DNA of 64,000 bases, from positions 1-64,000 of the forward strand of contig JAOULC010000012.1 in the NCBI GenBank assembly GCA_029882215.1. The letters run 5' to 3'. The stretch comes from Gammaproteobacteria bacterium (GTDB lineage Bacteria; Pseudomonadota; Gammaproteobacteria; SZUA-229). The translations under genes were made by a program, and so were the position numbers. The notes under the pieces are model-generated. The model searched no databases. It had not been told where the DNA came from and saw only the letters and a list, made by a program, of their open reading frames with translations. Positions 1-9,062 of the stretch are shown piece by piece; position 1 is the first letter of the stretch, and every line of letters starts with the position of its first letter.

Positions 1-1166
1 GAGACACGATTCAGCTTAGAAAAGCACGCATTAAACGCATTCTGGGTATTGAGCTAGCAGACTCAGAAGTTGAAGAAATTCTGACGCGTCTGGGTATGAC
101 AATAGAGACGGTTGAGGCTGGCTGGAACGTTGTTGCCCCTAGCTTTCGTTTTGATATAGCCATTGAATCGGATTTGATCGAAGAATTAATTCGTATCCAT
201 GGTTATAACAATATCCCGCGTGTGATGCCGGTTTATCAATCCGGTTTACGTGAGAAGACAGAAAAACAAATAGCGATGCAAAACCTGCGGCAAAATCTGC
301 TGGATCACGGCTACTTCGAAGCTATCACCTATAGCTTTGTTGATCCTGAATGGTGCAAGCTGCTGGCACCGAATGACCAGGCTATCGCACTGGCTAACCC
401 CATGTCATCAGAAATGTCGGTGATGCGCACAACACTATGGGCTGGCATGCTAAAAGTGCTGCAATATAACCTGAACCGCCAGCAGAGCCGGGTGCGTTTA
501 TTTGAAACAGGCTTGCGCTTTATTGAGCAGGCTAGCGGTACATTGCAACAACCCATGCTGGCAGGTGTAGCCACCGGTGCTTTATTACCTGAACAATGGG
601 CTTCTGAATCCCGCGAGATTGATTTCTTTGACGTTAAAGGTGAGGTTGAGTCGCTCCTGAAATTAGGCGGTGGCAACGTTGAATTCGTTTCTGAAACACA
701 CCCGGCTCTACATCCCGGGCAGTCGGCTCGTATCATAAAAAATGGTGCCCCGATTGGCTGGATGGGGGCTGTTCATCCGGAGCTGCAAAAGAGCCTGGAT
801 TTAAGCCAGAAAGTGTATGTATTTGAGCTGGAATTGGGCAGTGTTTGCGACAAAAATGTTCCAAAATTCAAGGTTTTATCGAAATTTCCTGAAGTAAGAC
901 GTGATATTTCACTGCTAGTTGATGAAAAGCTATCAGTTTCTGCTATAAAGGAATGTATTGTCAGAGCGGCCTCTGAGGTACTAAAAGACGTTATGGTCTT
1001 CGATGTATACGCAGGTAAAGGCGTAAGTTCTGGTTTAAAAAGTGTCGCTTTGGGCTTGATTTTACAGGACTTTTCGCGCACTCTTGTAGATGTTGACGTA
1101 GATCAGGAGATGCAAAAAATTGTGTCTTCACTAAAAAAAGAACTGAATGCTACACTTCGGGAGTAA
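1..1166 (+). CDS. pheT: Phenylalanyl-tRNA synthetase beta subunit, C-terminal part (truncated by window edge)
   Basis: This is the carboxy-terminal portion of the beta subunit of the cytoplasmic alpha2-beta2 enzyme that charges tRNA-Phe. The open frame enters from the left edge (first full codon at base 3), so the true start lies outside the window; the internal ATG at 96 is not the start. The visible part covers the B5 domain, the catalytic-like core of the beta subunit (motifs around [11 protein letters not shown] and the MSSEMSVMR segment) and the C-terminal ferredoxin-fold anticodon-binding domain ([13 protein letters not shown]). It ends 2 bases before ihfA, the usual pheS-pheT-ihfA order of gammaproteobacteria, so the two genes are probably co-transcribed. 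Confidence 0.97.
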   Translation, partial: DTIQLRKARIKRILGIELADSEVEEILTRLGMTIETVEAGWNVVAPSFRFDIAIESDLIEELIRIHGYNNIPRVMPVYQSGLREKTEKQIAMQNLRQNLLDHGYFEAITYSFVDPEWCKLLAPNDQAIALANPMSSEMSVMRTTLWAGMLKVLQYNLNRQQSRVRLFETGLRFIEQASGTLQQPMLAGVATGALLPEQWASESREIDFFDVKGEVESLLKLGGGNVEFVSETHPALHPGQSARIIKNGAPIGWMGAVHPELQKSLDLSQKVYVFELELGSVCDKNVPKFKVLSKFPEVRRDISLLVDEKLSVSAIKECIVRAASEVLKDVMVFDVYAGKGVSSGLKSVALGLILQDFSRTLVDVDVDQEMQKIVSSLKKELNATLRE

Positions 1167-1168
1167 GG

Positions 1169-1468
1169 ATGGCATTAACCAAAGCAGAAATGGCTGAATG
1201 CCTGTTTGATGAACTGGGTTTAAACAAACGGGAAGCGAAAGAGCTCGTTGAACTATTCTTTGAAGAGGTTCGCGATGCTCTGATCAAAGGTAATCACGTA
1301 AAATTGTCAGGTTTTGGCAATTTTGCGCTGCGTGATAAAAGCCCGCGACCTGGCCGTAACCCTAAAACAGGCAAAGAAATTCCCATTTGTGCACGACGAG
1401 TTGTCACGTTCCGTCCCGGACAAAAATTAAAACAAAGAGTTGAGGACTATGCTGGAAGCCAGCAATAA
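1169..1468 (+). CDS. ihfA: Integration host factor alpha subunit
   Basis: A 99-residue DNA-bending protein of the HU/IHF family. It forms a heterodimer with IhfB, binds a sequence-specific site in the nucleoid and bends DNA sharply, assisting sigma-54 promoters, recombination and replication. The start [10 protein letters not shown], the [12 protein letters not shown] region and the proline-tipped DNA-contacting arm (RPGRNPKTG) are typical, and the length is normal for IhfA. It starts 2 bases after pheT and its last 20 bases overlap the MerR-type gene that follows. IHF is relevant to the sigma-54 promoter found further along this window. Confidence 0.97.
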   Translation: MALTKAEMAECLFDELGLNKREAKELVELFFEEVRDALIKGNHVKLSGFGNFALRDKSPRPGRNPKTGKEIPICARRVVTFRPGQKLKQRVEDYAGSQQ

Positions 1469-1802
1469 TAACGAATTACCTGTGATCCCGGGCAAACGCT
1501 ACTTTACTATCGGTGAAGTCAGTGAATTGTGTCTGGTCAAGCCCCATGTATTACGCTACTGGGAGCAGGAGTTCGAGCAACTTAAGCCGGTAAAACGTCG
1601 TGGAAACCGTCGTTACTATCAGCGTCATGACGTAATACTTATCCGTCAAATCAGAAGCCTGTTATACGAGCAAGGCTTCACTATTGGTGGCGCCCGCCAG
1701 CAATTAATGGGTGATGACTCTAAAGAAGATACTGGCCAAAGCCAGCAAATCATCCGCCAGCTACGGACAGAGCTTGAAGACCTGTTAGAGCTTCTAAAAT
1801 AA
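1449..1802 (+). CDS. MerR-family transcriptional regulator
   Basis: A 117-residue regulator with an N-terminal MerR winged helix ([25 protein letters not shown], residues about 18-45, second wing RRGNRRYY) followed by a short coiled dimerisation helix. I chose the ATG at 1449; a TTG at 1440 in the same frame is possible but lacks a good ribosome-binding site. It has no effector-binding domain and no metal-binding cysteines of the CueR/ZntR kind. The order ihfA - MerR protein - tRNA-Pro is widespread in gammaproteobacteria; the role of this regulator is not established. It overlaps ihfA and is probably translated from the same mRNA. Confidence 0.9.
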   Translation: MLEASNNNELPVIPGKRYFTIGEVSELCLVKPHVLRYWEQEFEQLKPVKRRGNRRYYQRHDVILIRQIRSLLYEQGFTIGGARQQLMGDDSKEDTGQSQQIIRQLRTELEDLLELLK

Positions 1803-1852
1803 TCTAAATTGCGATGCATACTTGAAGAAAATCATGTATGCTTCGACTCCTT

Positions 1853-1929
1853 CGGAGCGTAGCGCAGCCTGGTAGCGCACTTGTCTGGGGGACAAGGGGT
1901 CGTGGGTTCGAATCCCGCCGTTCCGACCA
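1853..1929 (+). tRNA. tRNA-Pro (anticodon GGG)
   Basis: A 77-base cloverleaf with an encoded CCA end (1927-1929). The acceptor arm pairs 1853-1859 with 1919-1925 (one G-U pair). The anticodon stem CTTGT/ACAAG encloses the loop CTGGGGG, giving anticodon GGG. The T arm carries GGTTCGAATCC. It follows the MerR gene by 50 bases. This tRNA is a frequent integration site in other genomes, but no integrase or duplicated 3' end is seen next to it here. Confidence 0.97.
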
Positions 1930-2093
1930 AATAACTGTTTGATCCTCAAGGTAATTTTCTTACCGCTCTAATTATCATCAATGTGTTGCGTGCTTAATAT
2001 GCGCAATTCGTATGAGGATTTCTCATGTCAGCAATCTAAAAAATCATCTGAAAAAATGGAACCGCATTTCGTCTGAGAGATAGGTAATAGCTG

Positions 2094-3026
2094 TTACTGT
2101 TCACTGTTGGTCAAATCCTCCATATAGGCCTGGAGGATTAAATGATTTGATGCCCCTTTGCGCGTAATGGCACTGTAGTGAGTAAACAGTCGGCGAGTAT
2201 TTTCTCCAATTGGGCGCATCTTGTCTTTATCGCACCAGCGCTTGGCCAGATGTGTTGGTAAAAAACCAATAAAGCGACCCGTAAGAATAAGAAAAGCAAT
2301 ACCTTCCCGGTCGGTACTGGTAGCGGTGGCATTGAGCATGCGCTGTTGTTTTTTGATATGAGCGGCTTGCGAATAGCTGGGTAGCACCGCGTCGTATTGA
2401 CTTAAAGCCTGATCACTTATGGCGTTTAAATCCTGACTAAATAACGGATGAGTGTCGCTGCAATACAGTAAAGATTTTTCTTTGTACAACGGGAAGTAAT
2501 CTAACGCAGGTAATGTGCGTAAATCGGGTACTACCCCGACATGTAGCTGGCCATTTAAGACAGCGCTCTCAATGTCATTAGGAGGCATCATACGGATATT
2601 GATGACAACGGCTGGTGCTCTTTGCTTTAACGCGCTTAAGGCTTGAGTGATACGCATGTGTGGAATGGTAACCAGATTATCGGTAATGCCAATATTGAGT
2701 TCGCCGACCAGTTCGGTATTGATCGCATTTATTTGAGTACGAAATGTTTCAAGGCTGGACAGCAGCTGTAAAGCCGCTTTGTACACCTGCTGGCCATATT
2801 CAGTGACAGAAAATCCTGCCCGACCACGCTGACATATTCGCATATTAAGCAATGATTCCAGCTCGTTAATGGCAAGACTGATGGCCGGTTTGCTGATGTT
2901 GAGTATGACCTCGGCCCCGGCAAAGCCGCCAGCTTCTACCACGGTTTTAAAAATCCGCAGCAAACGTATGTGGGTGTCCCCAATATGGCGAGGTAATAAG
3001 GTTTTTGCTTGTTCCATGGTCTTCAT
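2094..3026 (-). CDS. LysR-family transcriptional regulator
   Basis: A 310-residue LysR-type regulator. The N-terminal winged helix (LLRIFKTVVEAGGFAGAEVIL, ISKPAISLAINELE) occupies about residues 20-80, followed by a two-lobed periplasmic-binding-protein-like effector domain. It is divergent from the transaminase at 3200, with a 173-base shared regulatory gap, so by the usual LysR arrangement it probably controls the transaminase-dehydrogenase genes in response to a pathway metabolite. Two starts are possible (ATG at 3026 or 3017), neither with a strong ribosome-binding site; I keep the longer one. The effector is unknown. Confidence 0.9.
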   Translation of the reverse strand: MKTMEQAKTLLPRHIGDTHIRLLRIFKTVVEAGGFAGAEVILNISKPAISLAINELESLLNMRICQRGRAGFSVTEYGQQVYKAALQLLSSLETFRTQINAINTELVGELNIGITDNLVTIPHMRITQALSALKQRAPAVVINIRMMPPNDIESAVLNGQLHVGVVPDLRTLPALDYFPLYKEKSLLYCSDTHPLFSQDLNAISDQALSQYDAVLPSYSQAAHIKKQQRMLNATATSTDREGIAFLILTGRFIGFLPTHLAKRWCDKDKMRPIGENTRRLFTHYSAITRKGASNHLILQAYMEDLTNSEQ

Positions 3027-3199
3027 GTACTCATAACGTCATAACTTACTCATAGAGGCTAGCATGGCCCGTTATCATAGTTAAGTAAATGATTAACTTA
3101 TGTTTAAAATATTTGTATTTATTAAATATTTCATGTGATCAATAATATCCTCAACATCAGAGGCGCAGTGCGCTGATACCTATATATACAGAGGCTATT

Positions 3200-4540
3200 A
3201 TGGGACAGGATAACGATAAATTTGCAGGGCTCAGCAAAGAGCAATTGGATGCTCATTGGATGGCATTCACCGGTAATCGCCAGTTTAAACAGGACCCTCG
3301 TCTCATCGTGGCGGCGGATGGTCGCTATTACACGGATGCTCGTGGGCGACGAATTTTTGATGGTCTTAGTGGCCTATGGACCTGTGGCATTGGCCATGGC
3401 CGTGCAGAAATTACCGAAGCAATTAGTAAGCAAGCAAGCCAGCTCGATTACTCACCATCGTTTCAATTTGGCCACCCCAAAGCCTTTGAACTGGCTCATC
3501 GTATAACGCAATGGATGCCTGAAGGGCTGAACCGGGTGTTTTTCACAGGCTCAGGATCTGAATCGGTGGAAACAGCACTAAAAATTGCGAGAGGTTACTG
3601 GCGTAAGAAAGGCATGGCCTCTAAAACCCGTTTTATCGGTCGCGAAAAAGGCTATCATGGTGTGAACTTTGGTGGCATTAGTGTGGGTGGTATTGGAGCT
3701 AACCGCGCTATTTACGGTCAGGGTATTGAAGCCGGGCATCTTCCGCATACTATGATAGCGGACAATCAATTCTCCAAAGGTATACCTCTGAATGGGGCAT
3801 ATCTGGCGAATGAATTAGAAGATATGATCGCACTGTACGATGCGTCAAATATCGCCGCGGTTATTGTTGAGCCGCTGGCCGGTTCTGCCGGTGTTATTCC
3901 TCCTCCGGCAGGTTACTTACAACAGCTACGCGATATTTGCACAAAGCACAATATTTTGCTGATTTTTGATGAAGTCATTACCGCCTTTGGCCGTATGGGA
4001 GATAAAACCGGAGCGGCTGCATTTGATGTTGTACCTGATATTATGACCACGGCTAAGCAATTAACCAATGGCGTGATACCAATGGGGGCCGTGATTAGCA
4101 AGCAGGAAATTTATGACTGCTTTATGCAGCAGGGTGGTCCGGAATACATGCTTGAATTACCTCATGGTTATACGTATTCTGCTCACCCTGTCGCTTGTGC
4201 AGCGGGGCTGGCTTCACTGGATATTTTGGAAAATGAACAATTACCACAACGCGTAAAAGCTATGGCACCAAAGTTTGAAGAAATGCTGCATAGCTTAAAA
4301 GGCAGTCCTCATGTGACTGACATTCGCAATTATGGTTTTGCCGGAGCCCTGAGTCTTGCCGCTAAAGATGGCCAGCCTGCGCTGCGGCCTTATTTAGTCG
4401 CGATGGCGATGTGGGAGAAAGGATTTTATGTGCGCTATGGCGGTGACACGATTCAAATCGGTTTGCCATTTACAGTAGAAGTATCTGAGATAGACAGTTT
4501 GATTAATGCATTAGCTGAATGTTTGCAGGAAGTTGCATAA
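3200..4540 (+). CDS. Class III omega-amino acid:pyruvate transaminase (beta-alanine type)
   Basis: A 446-residue PLP-dependent aminotransferase of the subgroup that transfers the amino group from beta-alanine and other omega-amino compounds to pyruvate. The length is close to the well-studied pseudomonad beta-alanine:pyruvate enzyme. Visible features are the PLP phosphate-binding GSGSESVETALK segment, the DEVITAFGRMG motif whose aspartate binds the pyridine nitrogen, and the Schiff-base lysine K286 in TTAKQLTNG. It lies 46 bases upstream of the semialdehyde dehydrogenase: beta-alanine would give malonate semialdehyde, the substrate of that enzyme. Taurine or other omega-amines are alternative substrates. 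Confidence 0.9.
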   Translation: MGQDNDKFAGLSKEQLDAHWMAFTGNRQFKQDPRLIVAADGRYYTDARGRRIFDGLSGLWTCGIGHGRAEITEAISKQASQLDYSPSFQFGHPKAFELAHRITQWMPEGLNRVFFTGSGSESVETALKIARGYWRKKGMASKTRFIGREKGYHGVNFGGISVGGIGANRAIYGQGIEAGHLPHTMIADNQFSKGIPLNGAYLANELEDMIALYDASNIAAVIVEPLAGSAGVIPPPAGYLQQLRDICTKHNILLIFDEVITAFGRMGDKTGAAAFDVVPDIMTTAKQLTNGVIPMGAVISKQEIYDCFMQQGGPEYMLELPHGYTYSAHPVACAAGLASLDILENEQLPQRVKAMAPKFEEMLHSLKGSPHVTDIRNYGFAGALSLAAKDGQPALRPYLVAMAMWEKGFYVRYGGDTIQIGLPFTVEVSEIDSLINALAECLQEVA

Positions 4541-4586
4541 ACCGGCTGTATTTTTTTATATTTAGATTTTTAATTAGGAGCAAACT

Positions 4587-6077
4587 ATGAGTATTGTAGG
4601 CCATTTTATTAACGGCGAGCTGGTACAAGATCAGCATAAAGTGCAAGACGTATACAATCCTGCTACAGGTAAAGTCAGTAAGCAGGTTGCTCTGGCATCT
4701 AAACAGACCACCGAACAAGCCATTGCTGCTGCACAGGCTGCCTACCCACAATGGCGTGATACACCACCGTTAAAGCGCGCACGCATTATGTTTCGTTTTA
4801 AAGAGTTACTGGAACAAAACAGCGATAAGATTTGTGCTTTAATTGGTGAGGAGCATGGAAAAATTTCTCATGATGCCGCCGGTGAATTACAGCGTGGTAT
4901 TGAAAATGTAGAGTTTGCATGCGGTGCTCCCGAATTATTAAAAGGTGAGCACAGTAAAAATGCAGGCCCCCATATTGATTCATGGAGTGAGATGCAACCT
5001 TTAGGTGTTGTGGCAGGTATCACGCCGTTTAATTTTCCTGCCATGGTACCGATGTGGATGTTTCCGTTAGCTATTGTCTGTGGTAATACTTTTGTATTAA
5101 AGCCATCGGAACGTGTTCCTTCTTCTACACTATATATCGCGCAATTATTAAAAGAAGCCGGCTTACCAGACGGTGTTATGAACGTTGTTAACGGCGATAA
5201 AGAAGCGGTTGATACTTTATTACTGGATCAGCGAGTGAAGGCCGTAAGCTTTGTTGGTTCAACGCCGATCGCAGAATACATTTACACAACCGCGAGTGCA
5301 AATGGTAAGCGTTGTCAGGCTTTAGGTGGTGCAAAAAATCACGCGATTGTCATGCCTGATGCAGATATTGATAATGCGGTAAATCAGTTATTAGGCGCCG
5401 CATTTGGTTCTTCCGGTGAACGTTGTATGGCTCTTTCTGTGGTTCTGGCCGTGGGCGATAAAACCGCAGATGCACTGGTAGAAAAATTACAGAAAGCCAT
5501 GGCCGGATTGACTGTCGGTGCCTGCGATAAAACCAGCAATGACTTTGGTCCGGTGATCACTGCGGAACACAAACAAAAAGTACAGGGATTTATTAGCAGC
5601 GCAGAAGCAGACGGCGCTAGTATTGTGGTAGATGGACGTGACCCTGTGGTATCAGGTTACCAAGACGGCTTCTTTGTGGGAGCTACCTTAATTGACCATG
5701 TAAAAACAACGATGGATAGTTATAAAAATGAAATATTTGGCCCCGTGTTACAGGTGCTTCGGGTCAAAACCATGGAAGAAGGTATGCAACTCATCAATGA
5801 CCATGAATATGGCAATGGTACTTGTCTGTTTACCCGTGACGGGGAAGCGGCGCGTTATTTCTCTGATAATATTGAAGTTGGTATGGTTGGTATTAACGTG
5901 CCGTTACCGGTCCCCGTTGCCTACCACAGTTTTGGTGGATGGAAGCGCTCGTTATTTGGAGACTTACATGCTTATGGCCCGGATGGTGTGCGTTTTTATA
6001 CTAAACGTAAAACCATTACACAGCGCTGGCCATCCTCGGGTGTGCGTGAAGGTGTGAGCTTCTCTTTCCCTAGTTAA
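4587..6077 (+). CDS. mmsA: CoA-acylating methylmalonate/malonate-semialdehyde dehydrogenase
   Basis: A 496-residue aldehyde dehydrogenase of the MmsA/IolA family, which converts methylmalonate semialdehyde or malonate semialdehyde with NAD and CoA to propionyl-CoA or acetyl-CoA plus CO2. Family signatures are ITPFNFPAMVPMWM, LGGAKNHAIVMPDAD and the catalytic cysteine C280 in GERCMALS. The arginine before the cysteine is characteristic of this CoA-dependent subgroup. A ribosome-binding site (AGGAG) precedes the ATG. Placed directly after the transaminase, it completes a route from beta-alanine to acetyl-CoA, although the same pair also serves valine or inositol breakdown in other bacteria. Confidence 0.93.
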   Translation: MSIVGHFINGELVQDQHKVQDVYNPATGKVSKQVALASKQTTEQAIAAAQAAYPQWRDTPPLKRARIMFRFKELLEQNSDKICALIGEEHGKISHDAAGELQRGIENVEFACGAPELLKGEHSKNAGPHIDSWSEMQPLGVVAGITPFNFPAMVPMWMFPLAIVCGNTFVLKPSERVPSSTLYIAQLLKEAGLPDGVMNVVNGDKEAVDTLLLDQRVKAVSFVGSTPIAEYIYTTASANGKRCQALGGAKNHAIVMPDADIDNAVNQLLGAAFGSSGERCMALSVVLAVGDKTADALVEKLQKAMAGLTVGACDKTSNDFGPVITAEHKQKVQGFISSAEADGASIVVDGRDPVVSGYQDGFFVGATLIDHVKTTMDSYKNEIFGPVLQVLRVKTMEEGMQLINDHEYGNGTCLFTRDGEAARYFSDNIEVGMVGINVPLPVPVAYHSFGGWKRSLFGDLHAYGPDGVRFYTKRKTITQRWPSSGVREGVSFSFPS

Positions 6078-6091
6078 TACAGCTACAAGAT

Positions 6092-6150
6092 GAAGGGCAG
6101 GTCACACATTAACTGAATGATCCGGTTCGTTAGTATGTGATGCTGCCTTC
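6092..6150 (+). other. Imperfect inverted repeat between dehydrogenase and ureohydrolase genes
   Basis: The arm starting GAAGGGCAGGTCACA at 6092 is an imperfect complement of the arm ending GTGATGCTGCCTTC at 6150. It could fold as a stem-loop in the mRNA ahead of the ureohydrolase. No T-run follows, so it is not a standard intrinsic terminator; it may be a processing or attenuating structure. Confidence 0.4.
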
Positions 6151-6174
6151 TCAGCTAACCCTGAAGAGTTCCGA

Positions 6175-7143
6175 ATGTCAGATGATACTAAAAAATTTTC
6201 TCCTATAGACGCGAGTGTTATGCCACGTTTCGGTGGTATGCCGACATTCATGCGTCTTCCTCATGTGACGGATCCTGCGCTAGTCGATATCGCGCTGATT
6301 GGTGTGCCCTGGGATGCGGGGACAACCAATCGAGCCGGTGCACGTCATGGCCCGCGTGAAATTCGTAACCAGTCGAGTTTTATGCGTGCCGTGCATCATG
6401 TTAGCCGTATAGCTCCTTATGAGCTGTGTAATGTTGCCGACCTCGGTGATGTTGAGGTCAATCCTTTCGATATACCTGATGCCATGGATAAGATCACGGC
6501 GTTCTTCCGCGATGTGATTGATGCGGGTGCTGTACCGCTGGCTGTGGGTGGTGATCATTTGTGCACCTTGCCGATATTACGTGCAGTGGCTAAAGACGGG
6601 CCGGTTGGTTTGATTCACTTTGATGCTCATTCAGACACCAATGACAGCTATTTTGGAGGTAATAAATACACTCACGGTACACCGTTTCGACGCGCGGTCG
6701 AGGAGGGTCTAATTGATCCTCTTCGGGTGATCCAGATCGGTATTCGTGGTTCTATTTACGGTGCCGATGATATGGCGTTCGCCGAAGAAACGGGTATGCG
6801 AGTAATCTATATCGAAGAGTTTTTTGAGATCGGTAGCGAAAATGTCATCAAGGAGATCCACCGTGTCATCGGTGATGCACCGGCTTATGTGACCTTTGAT
6901 GTCGATGGTATTGATCCGGCCTTTACACCCGGTACCGGAACACCGGAAATTGGCGGTTACAATACCTATGATGCGCAGATGATGTTGCGTGGCTTGCAGG
7001 GCTTAAATCTGGTTGGTGGTGATGTTGTTGAAGTCGCTCCGCCGTTTGATCCCTCCGGGACCACGGCGTTAGTCGGCGCGACGCTGATGTTTGAAATTCT
7101 TTGTGTGCTCGCTGATGCTCATGCCAGAGCAGCTAAGCGTTAA
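6175..7143 (+). CDS. Ureohydrolase family protein (agmatinase/guanidino-acid hydrolase type)
   Basis: A 322-residue member of the arginase/agmatinase family, which hydrolyses a guanidino group to urea and an amine using a two-manganese (or nickel) centre. All metal-site motifs are intact: GGDH at 125-128, DAHSD at 150-154 and the FDVDGIDP segment at 241-248, followed by GTGTPEIGG. Specificity cannot be read from sequence: agmatine, 4-guanidinobutyrate, 3-guanidinopropionate or free guanidine are all possible. The two genes upstream favour 3-guanidinopropionate, because its product beta-alanine is the transaminase substrate. No urease genes are in the window to use the urea. Confidence 0.88.
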   Translation: MSDDTKKFSPIDASVMPRFGGMPTFMRLPHVTDPALVDIALIGVPWDAGTTNRAGARHGPREIRNQSSFMRAVHHVSRIAPYELCNVADLGDVEVNPFDIPDAMDKITAFFRDVIDAGAVPLAVGGDHLCTLPILRAVAKDGPVGLIHFDAHSDTNDSYFGGNKYTHGTPFRRAVEEGLIDPLRVIQIGIRGSIYGADDMAFAEETGMRVIYIEEFFEIGSENVIKEIHRVIGDAPAYVTFDVDGIDPAFTPGTGTPEIGGYNTYDAQMMLRGLQGLNLVGGDVVEVAPPFDPSGTTALVGATLMFEILCVLADAHARAAKR

Positions 7144-7147
7144 GACC

Positions 7148-7774
7148 TTATGCTTCGTCGGTGAAGTCTAACGATTTCATGACGAATGCCAGGTCACGCT
7201 GGGTCAGGATGTCGCGCTGACTTTCTGTGCGAGTACGGTCGATGATGTATTCCAGAAAGCGGGCGTTATGTACATTGTAAAGGACATCGGCCGCTGCTTT
7301 GCAGTCACAGCAGGTCGACAGGATTGCATTATTTTTGAGGTTTTCCAGAAAACGAAATAAAAGGCCGATCAGGTTCGCATCCAGCGCTTTGTATGCGCGA
7401 CCGAATTCAGAATTACCTTCGATAATCGAAGTGGCAATGACATGCCGCCAGATTTCGCGGTTCAGGTAGGAAAACGCATGTTTGTTGATGGTGCTGGAAA
7501 AGGCAAAAACGGCCTCTAAAGGTGTGCCGCTGGGTGTGGCAATCAGTGCTTCGATTTTCTCAATCAGCAAAGCATCACTTTCTGTTACCAGAGCCAGCAG
7601 AACCCCTCCCTTCGTACGATAATGGTTGTAAACGGTAACCGCAGAGACCTCTGCTGCTTCCGCAATATTTTCGATGGAGGTAGCATCATAGCCGCGTTCG
7701 CGGAAATGTTCACGTGCACTCATTAGAATATTATTACGTCGTTTTTCTTTTTGCTGTTCACGCAAACTGCTCAT
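7148..7774 (-). CDS. TetR-family transcriptional regulator
   Basis: A 208-residue repressor. The N-terminal TetR helix-turn-helix spans about residues 12-57 (ILMSAREHFRERGYDATSI, VSAVTVYNHYRTKGGVL); the helical C-terminal ligand-binding domain is not assignable to a known ligand. The ATG has a strong ribosome-binding site (GGAGAGG). The gene converges on the ureohydrolase with 4 bases between them and diverges from the ABC importer operon. Two matching palindromes lie in the divergent gap, so it probably represses the importer operon and itself until a pathway ligand is present. Confidence 0.92.
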   Translation of the reverse strand: MSSLREQQKEKRRNNILMSAREHFRERGYDATSIENIAEAAEVSAVTVYNHYRTKGGVLLALVTESDALLIEKIEALIATPSGTPLEAVFAFSSTINKHAFSYLNREIWRHVIATSIIEGNSEFGRAYKALDANLIGLLFRFLENLKNNAILSTCCDCKAAADVLYNVHNARFLEYIIDRTRTESQRDILTQRDLAFVMKSLDFTDEA

Positions 7775-7820
7775 TGGTACCTCTCCAATTCTGTTCGGTA
7801 AGCGAGTGAAATAAAATAAC

Positions 7821-7851
7821 TTTAGTTGACTAAAATTTTAGTGGACTAAAA
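7821..7851. promoter_or_regulatory. Twin palindromic operator (probable TetR-family binding sites)
   Basis: Two closely similar palindromes stand head to tail: TTTAGTTGACTAAA (7821-7834) and TTTTAGTGGACTAAAA (7836-7851), each TTTAGT-N2-ACTAAA. Their centres are 16 bp apart. A TTGACT at 7826-7831 inside the first copy resembles a -35 hexamer facing the importer operon. Placement between a TetR gene and the divergent operon makes this the best candidate operator; binding is inferred. Confidence 0.8.
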
Positions 7852-7945
7852 GTTTTTATTCTGGCAAGCTTATTACGAATTGACCACTTACGCACTAGTT
7901 TCTGCATTTTTGTGGTGTATTGGCTTATCTTACGGAGACAACAGT

Positions 7946-9013
7946 ATGAAATTTAAACGTTTAATCGCCGGCTTGCTGGCTCTATCGGGTCTTGTTATGG
8001 GGACGGTCGTGCAAGCTGCCGATAAGGAAAGAGTGCGCATCGGCGTTGCCGTGTCATGGCCCGGTTATGGCTTTTATGAGTTGGCGAGGGTTAAAAATCT
8101 GGTACCGGACTACGATCTTGAAATCACTATCTTTGAAGATCCGGTTGCAGGTCATAATCAGCTGGCTGCTGGTAATATCGATATTTACGTTTCAACTCTG
8201 GATTACATTCCAGTGGCAATTGAAAACAAACTGCCTATCGTTAACGTTGCATTTACCAATCCATCCTTTGGTGTGGATCAGGTCGTTCTGCGTCCAGGCA
8301 TGACCCCTGCAAGCGTTAAGGGCAAGAAAGTGGCGGCACCAGAAGCCTATATTGGCCAGGTACTGGTTGGCGTTTGGATGGAGCAAAACGGCCTTGCTCC
8401 TGAGGATGTTACATGGGTTAACCTGAATGCTGATGAAGGTGTTGGCCCGATGATTTCGGGTGATATTGCTGCCGCTTATATGTATGAACCATACACTTCA
8501 AAACTGGTAGGTGCTGTTAAAGGTACTCAAGTTGTTGCCGATACGTCACAGCAACCATACCGACGCATGGGCATGTTTGGTGATTCAATTTTCATGAACG
8601 CTAACTTTATCAAGCAAAAGCGCAAGACGGCACTGGCGATGCTGAAAGCCCGTTGGGATGCTGTGCAGTACTGGCATGACAACACAGCCGAAGTGAACAA
8701 ACTGTGGGCTGACTATTTGAAATGGCCGGTTGAAGACATTGAGTTTGTAACAGGTACTAATGGAAAGTATTTTGAAGGCGGTAATTACATGTTCGACTTT
8801 AATGAGTCGGCTCAATTTTGTGGACTGATTGCAGGCGAGCCACCGTTTGGTGTCAATGGTGGTTTTGCTAAAGCAGTTAAAACTACCAATGAATGGTGGG
8901 TTAAGTTGGGTGTACTCAAAGGCATGCATAATCCGGCCAGTGGCTTTGATTGCTCTTTAATGGGTGATCTGATTAAGGCAGGGTATAGTCAGTCCATTAA
9001 GGCGAATAAATAA
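7946..9013 (+). CDS. NitT/TauT-type ABC transporter substrate-binding protein
   Basis: A 355-residue periplasmic binding protein with a signal peptide (MKFKRLIAGLLALSGLV to about VVQAADKE). The ATG at 7946 has GGAG upstream and gives a clean signal peptide; a longer in-frame start at 7880 would bury it. The mature protein has the two-lobe fold of the nitrate/sulfonate/taurine/thiamine-precursor group (VRIGVAVSWPGYGFYEL, AGNIDIYVSTLDYIP, AAYMYEPYTSKL). It delivers ligand to the permease and ATPase encoded next. Ligand specificity is not visible; the downstream creatininase-like enzyme suggests a creatinine-like or other guanidino/amide compound. Confidence 0.88.
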   Translation: MKFKRLIAGLLALSGLVMGTVVQAADKERVRIGVAVSWPGYGFYELARVKNLVPDYDLEITIFEDPVAGHNQLAAGNIDIYVSTLDYIPVAIENKLPIVNVAFTNPSFGVDQVVLRPGMTPASVKGKKVAAPEAYIGQVLVGVWMEQNGLAPEDVTWVNLNADEGVGPMISGDIAAAYMYEPYTSKLVGAVKGTQVVADTSQQPYRRMGMFGDSIFMNANFIKQKRKTALAMLKARWDAVQYWHDNTAEVNKLWADYLKWPVEDIEFVTGTNGKYFEGGNYMFDFNESAQFCGLIAGEPPFGVNGGFAKAVKTTNEWWVKLGVLKGMHNPASGFDCSLMGDLIKAGYSQSIKANK

Positions 9014-9036
9014 GCAGCAGTAGGCTCCTGCTTATT
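9009..9036 (+). other. Stem-loop between binding-protein and permease genes
   Basis: A 9-bp perfect stem, AATAAGCAG (9009-9017) with CTGCTTATT (9028-9036), starts at the stop codon of the binding-protein gene. It has no adequate T-run. Such hairpins often protect the 3' end of binding-protein mRNA and lower expression of the permease genes downstream; that role is inferred here. Confidence 0.55.
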
Positions 9037-9062
9037 CCATTGTAAATCGTTAGGATATATTG

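Noticed and set aside
1853-2093. tRNA-Pro as integration site of a genomic island
   Set aside because: No integrase, no duplicated tRNA 3' end nearby and the following genes are ordinary metabolic genes.
7852-7945. Guanidine riboswitch ahead of the importer
   Set aside because: ACGA/ACGG-like tetramers occur but no paired stems of a guanidine-II or conserved core of a guanidine-I element could be drawn.
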